Assembly: GCA_964036295.1 (NCBI GenBank)
Contig: OZ038463.1
Coordinates: 14,468,069-14,532,068, forward strand
Source of the DNA: Plumapathes pennacea
Lineage: Eukaryota; Cnidaria; Anthozoa; Antipatharia; Myriopathidae
Direction: 5' to 3'
Length of the DNA: 64,000 nt
Shown: positions 59,972 through 64,000 of the stretch, in pieces
Position numbering within the stretch: the first letter of the stretch is position 1
Layout of the letters: each line of letters starts with the position of its first letter
The notes under the pieces: model-generated
What the model was told of the DNA's origin: nothing
The model's database searches: none
Seen by the model: the letters and a program-made list of their open reading frames with translations, nothing else
Program-made: the position numbers and the translations under genes

Positions 59972-60063
59972 TATAAAAAGCGAAGCACAGGAGCAATTCG
60001 TCCTCATTTGGCTGTGGTAATGGACGCGTTCACTTGAACTTGGGACACGCTGAACAAGAAACT
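59972..60063 (+). promoter_or_regulatory. TATA-box promoter and non-coding first exon of the SF3 gene
   Basis: tataaaaag at 59972-59980 is followed about 30 bp later by a plausible start region (gagcaattcgtcctc). At 60061 comes a strong donor (ACT|gtaagtacc, exon end 60063). An acceptor-like ttacaatcag at 60546-60555 precedes the ATG at 60568, giving a 5'-UTR intron. The first ATG in the leader (60020) stops after five codons. All of this is inferred from consensus signals. Confidence 0.5.
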
Positions 60064-60567
60064 GTAAGTACCTTAAGTTAATTTGCATTCATTACTGCCG
60101 ACGAATTTACTTTAAACAACTGTAAGTGCTTCTCAATATCGGAATCTGCTCGGACCATCGAAATCGGAACGGAACTCCGATTGCGGAGCATCGGAAAATT
60201 TCGCCTTTTCTCTTTTATTATCTGAGTAGTGTTTTTTGCGCCGGCTCTTGCGTGACTCGGCTTTCGTCGGACTGCTTCCGGCGAAAGACGAATTAGTCAC
60301 TACGATCCAAATTAATATGTTCCGATTTTCATGCAAACAATACCAATTGAATTGGACGGACCCGATATACAAATTGCGGTAAATTGGTCGGACCCGATTC
60401 GATTTTAAAAGCGTTTCCTCTTTTTTTTTCTTTTTTGGAAAGACTTGTCGCTTTCGACTCTGTTCGATTTTTTTCTCCATTTTCTAAACGTCTCTCTACA
60501 AGATACACAATGTAAAAGTACCTTACAGCTCTCTTTACAATCAGGTGACATCGATAACAAGAAGAGC

Positions 60568-63430
60568 ATGGCAACGGCCCGACATCCTGCTCGACAGTTA
60601 AATAGCAAGGCCATTAAAGACGTTATACTGTCGTACATGGTCCCCGTCGTCCAGGATACATTCTACGTGGTCCACGCAAAGGTTACTTGGAGAGTAGAGA
60701 AAGATGCTGACGCTCTGAGAAAAGCTTGGAATCTTGTATGCGAAAAGAGAGAGGAGTGCGACGACGCTATTAAAGGACTCGGAAACCTGGCATTTTACTT
60801 TTCCGCCATATCATCGTGCGAAACCGCCTCGAAAGGCAAAGGAACTGGAAAAGGAAAAAGAGCGAGCTCCAACAGCAACTTGGAAGATGAAGAATCGGAG
60901 ATGTTATCACAAAGCCAACAACCAAGCAGCTATGGCTCATCGAGCTCCATCAATCTCGCGGTTGAAAAGGAGCGCTTCCCTGCGATATCATATTGGATGG
61001 CTTTTGCGTCACGAAATGGCGCTCCGATTTCTCTGGCGCCAATTCGCCGAAGACTCATTCATTGCGACGTCGAGGTTGATGTGAAGCCTATTTCCAACGG
61101 TCGTCAAAAGACGGGCATCGAGATGACAAAGTCTCTGTGTCAAGTCATGAAAGACCACAACTCAAGCTTCATGAAAGACGTTGTAGACAGCTCATTTGAA
61201 CATTGTCGTCGAGGAGCCATTATGCAATTGGGAGAAGACGCGCTAGTTTCAGAGGACGAGGAGGACCAACCTGACAGTGTGCTAAGGTTCTCTATGCTAA
61301 AGCCAACCACTTGCAGAAGAATTACGAAAGTACTGCGAGCGTTAACTCACGCTGGTCTAAAGATGGATCTCCACGGTATAGAGTTAACGGATTATGAAGC
61401 ACACGATAACGAGTCCACAAGAGTAAAATCCCTCACAACCGACCAGACAACGCAGCTAATCAACGATATTGAAATACTGATGGCGAAGCTTGGTTACGCA
61501 CTCCACAGAGGTATGATACACAAGAAGGAGGAAAAGGCAATGTACACCTACACGTACAAGTGTGACGTGAACAGCTTCATCGGGACGCTCGAAGGTAACG
61601 AGTCGCTGAAGGCGCGATTGTCAAAATATGGAAAGAGTGTGCGAGAAAAGTTGCAAAATGCGGAGACGCAGTTTATCAGGCAGTTGAAGGTGGGTCACGA
61701 CCTTATTGAGGTGAGCGATGGCTGGTGCCTGTGTTTGTCAAAGCGTCAGTTCGTCCAGCATGCAGTGAGCGAAGAAGAGATCGGGCACGTAAGCCCACGT
61801 GCGTTCTGCGAGTACAACCACGAAAAACAGCCAGATCCGAAATACTTTCGCGAAATCTTGGAGAACAGTCTCAACCGAGATGAAATTACCCAGTTTTGCA
61901 CCGACTACATAGGGCTGTTACAGTTCCAAAGCAAGCAACACAAACAGAAGGTAACAGAAACTTCTCTGTAAACTCGACTCTTTTTAACGCGGTTATTCAG
62001 GTCTACGTTCCGCATCTTTCCAATGTCTAGTAAATTGGCGTTTTGCCCTACTAAACGAACGGTTTTCGTGTTTTCTTTTTTAACAGGTACCATGTATTGT
62101 AGGCGCTGCCGATAGCGGAAAAACTAGCCTATTTGCCCCTATCTTTGGAATCATTCCACCCATTCGCGTCGCGACGGTTACCAAGCAGAGGGCCTTCAAT
62201 AAAGCGCTCATTAACGAGGACACAGAGGTCATCTTTGTGGACGAGGCGTCCACAACTTCAATGGACGTAGACGACTGGAAAATTCTGACGCAAGGAGGGT
62301 GGAACGTTCACACCGCCAAATACAGGAAGGCAAAACCGTTTGTAAACAGATGTCCAATGTTCATCACCTGTCAAAAGAGGCTAGCATTCTCCAACCCCGA
62401 AGACCAGAAGGCCATGGATGCGCGCTTAACCGTGTACCACTTCAAACAGTTGCCCAAAAAAGACCCGAGTGCATTTGAATGGTTGAAAAAGCATCCCCTT
62501 GACTGCATAGTCTGGGCTATGGGAATGGCCAGGGAGTCGGAAACAGCCGTGCATCAAGACAACGGTATGCAAGGCAAGTTGACAGATTCAGAGAAGGAAG
62601 CCCTGCTTCTGTTTAATTTTGACCAAGACGGGAGCGGTGACGAATGCCACGGGCAAGAGGATGCAGAGGGTGCAGAAGAGCAGGAGCTTTACAGCCAGAA
62701 CGAAAGTCTGAGGGACGCCCTGAGGGCGGAGCGCAATCCTTTTCGTAAGGGCGTCTACAGAAGGCTCGTGGAGAGGACGGCGGAGAGAAAGAGGGAAGAG
62801 GAGGAGGCAAATATGCGCATGATTGAAGGGAGGAGGTCCTTCCTACTAGAGATGGGAATTGAAGACGACCTCGCGGATCGCATGCCCGAAGATGCAAACG
62901 AGCCCTATCCGGATACCCTCAGGCGTGCCGTGGACAACTGCGTTGGCCGAAGGAGGAGGGCGGAGGAAGATGAGAAAAGAAGACATGCAGAAGAAGTGTT
63001 CAAGGAGTCCTGGCTGTTGGAGAAAGAGAAAGAGTTGGTACGGTTGTCAAACGAGCTGCAAACGTCCGGCGGTAAAATGGACCGCGACATGAAGGACGGG
63101 AAGGAGTATTGTTTGAAAGTTGTTGTGGCAGCAATAAAATCACACCACAAGTCCGCCAAAACGGACGCAGCCCACGGAATTTCAGTCAGACGAGAAACAT
63201 ACGTTAAGAACGGGTGGGCCACGAGAGCGCAAGCGGAAGCCAGCATTGTCAATTTGTGCGCTCCGCCGTGCCTGGCCGACGAGCGCCTTTCACAGTCCAA
63301 CCCGACGCAGATGACTCCGCCCACCAGCCAGGATGGAGACAAGGGCAGAAAGAGAGGTGCCACCCAGCAGCAGCAGCTGACCCCCAAGAGGCAGCGAAGC
63401 ATTTTCGACTTTGTTTCTAAGAGTCACTAG
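60568..63430 (+). CDS. SF3-type helicase/ATPase protein with C-terminal PIP-like motif
   Basis: Two exons, 60568-61950 and 62087-63430, join in phase 0 across a 136-bp GT-AG intron (about 908 residues). The frame is open 5' to 60445, but the first in-frame ATG is 60568. The N-terminal 460 residues are unknown, with a Gly/Lys and Ser-rich linker. Exon 2 opens with Walker A (GAADSGKTS), then Walker B (EVIFVDEAS), a sensor-like MFITCQK and an Arg-finger-like DARLTVYHF. This is the order in superfamily 3 helicases of the parvovirus NS1/papillomavirus E1 type. Those are replicative helicases; I see no HUH nickase motif. A charged coiled-coil region follows. The C-terminus has QRSIFDFV, close to a PCNA-interacting PIP box. 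The frame is intact, so it is recently active or under selection. It could be a viral-derived or transposon replication gene. Confidence 0.8.
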
Positions 63431-63528
63431 TGTGCAAAGATGGACTGCGTATCAGATTATTGTAAACGCGCAAGCGAGTGACATTTGAAACCATACCTTG
63501 TTTGTGTGCAATCGTCTTAATTTATTGC

Positions 63529-63534
63529 ATTAAA
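63529..63534 (+). terminator. Candidate poly-A signal ATTAAA
   Basis: ATTAAA 99 bp after the SF3 stop, followed by tgtttgtgg. Plausible cleavage region before the convergent Myb frame. Confidence 0.4.
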
Positions 63535-63634
63535 ACATTGTTTGTGGACCCATCACTAATTAGGGTGTTTGACATTTTTTACTCGACATTTACACTTGTC
63601 ACACTCGCGCATCACAACGCTTTCGGTTTAGTTA

Positions 63635-64000
63635 GACTTTACAAATTTTGACAAGGCTATTTTTTTGAGAAAGTCGGCAGTCCTTCCTGGTTGAAAACCA
63701 AAGTGCGGTTCGTCCAAAATACTCCGGCTTCCACATTCCAAAACCGTGTTTCCTTTTAGAACCCCAACATTACATAAGAATTTACTGTTGTTGTCGCATT
63801 ATATACTGGCTGTATGCCTCTGTCGGAAACACACAGACGCGGCTCTCTTTTTAATCGAGTCCGCAGTTCTACCCCTTTGAAAGTTCAACTTCGGATCCTC
63901 TAGAATGCATTTCCATCTTCCGAACCCATGCTTTACGAGACCCTTCTTCAGGCATTTGTCTTCATAACTAGTGAAACGCAAACTTCTCTTGCGGTGACAA
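63635..64000 (-). CDS. Myb/SANT-like repeats, convergent with the SF3 gene (partial, interrupted)
   Basis: On the minus strand from the right edge to about 63799 a frame reads RKRSLRFTSYEDKCLKKGLV, then GFGRWKCILEDP and NFQRGRTADSIKKRA, ending at a stop. It has the Myb/SANT spacing of an aromatic/acidic start, a central W and an RTADSIKKR third helix like telobox-type Myb domains. Downstream (about 63785-63640) a second, related repeat (SILDEPHFGFQPGRTADFLK) lies beyond the stop. That suggests tandem Myb repeats, the second degenerate or separately spliced. The N-terminus is outside the window. Family function is DNA binding. Its position tail-to-tail with the SF3 gene (about 210 bp) suggests a shared element, though this is inference. 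Confidence 0.6.

Noticed and set aside
60568-61950. HUH nickase motif in the SF3 protein N-terminus
   Set aside because: LIHCDVEVD is the only similar string and lacks the His-hydrophobic-His pattern.
62610-62650. EF-hand-like loop (FDQDGSGDE) in the SF3 protein
   Set aside because: A single isolated loop in an acidic linker without the flanking helices; probably chance.
62613-63402. Minus-strand frames opposite the SF3 exon 2
   Set aside because: Shadows of the long, motif-containing plus-strand frame.

Overview
This window looks like part of an invertebrate animal genome, most likely a cnidarian such as a stony coral or sea anemone. The reasons are AT-rich DNA, short exons with GT-AG introns, gene families typical of cnidarians (RING/TRAF zinc-finger, PAN/Apple plus discoidin, UAS-UBX), and dense non-autonomous transposons, palindromic repeats and tandem arrays. 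No bacterial operon structure, rRNA, tRNA or CRISPR array was found. The species call is inference; no database was consulted.

Left part (1-12.4 kb). A minus-strand gene of unknown function runs off the left edge; a 9-bp minisatellite sits in its inferred intron. A repeat-rich stretch follows, with a decayed LINE reverse transcriptase (5.8-6.7 kb). Next comes a plus-strand RING plus TRAF-zinc-finger gene whose three exons join in phase (7.83-9.08 kb). A minus-strand Merlin/ISXO2-type DDE transposase gene with one intron lies at 10.09-11.15 kb.

Centre (12.5-25.5 kb). A single long plus-strand gene of about 29 short exons can be assembled by splice phase. It encodes an N-terminal ubiquitin-interacting motif, three SUMO-interaction-like motifs, a middle domain, a thioredoxin-like UAS domain, a coiled coil, a UBX-like domain without the usual p97 loop, and a basic tail after a 12-residue in-frame repeat. 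One exon carries an apparent -1 frameshift at an A7 run. Its introns host several transposons, including a 2-kb fold-back element.

Right-centre (25.5-59.9 kb). This is mostly repeats: inverted copies of the intronic element, TIR elements, a three-copy 1.1-kb family ending in a long palindrome, (TA)n, tandem duplications, and a family of palindromes with a shared CTCG-type centre. One host gene is clear, a minus-strand secreted PAN/Apple plus discoidin (F5/8C) gene at 33.25-34.98 kb, apparently incomplete at its 3' side. A giant palindrome of 70-bp units occupies about 57.87-59.33 kb.

Right end (59.97-64 kb). A two-exon gene with its own TATA box encodes a protein of about 908 residues. It has an SF3-type ATPase/helicase core of the parvovirus NS1/papillomavirus E1 kind and a C-terminal PCNA-binding (PIP-like) motif. 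It is convergent with a minus-strand ORF encoding Myb/SANT-like DNA-binding repeats that runs towards the right edge. This SF3-PIP/Myb pair is the best candidate for an undescribed replicative or mobile element.
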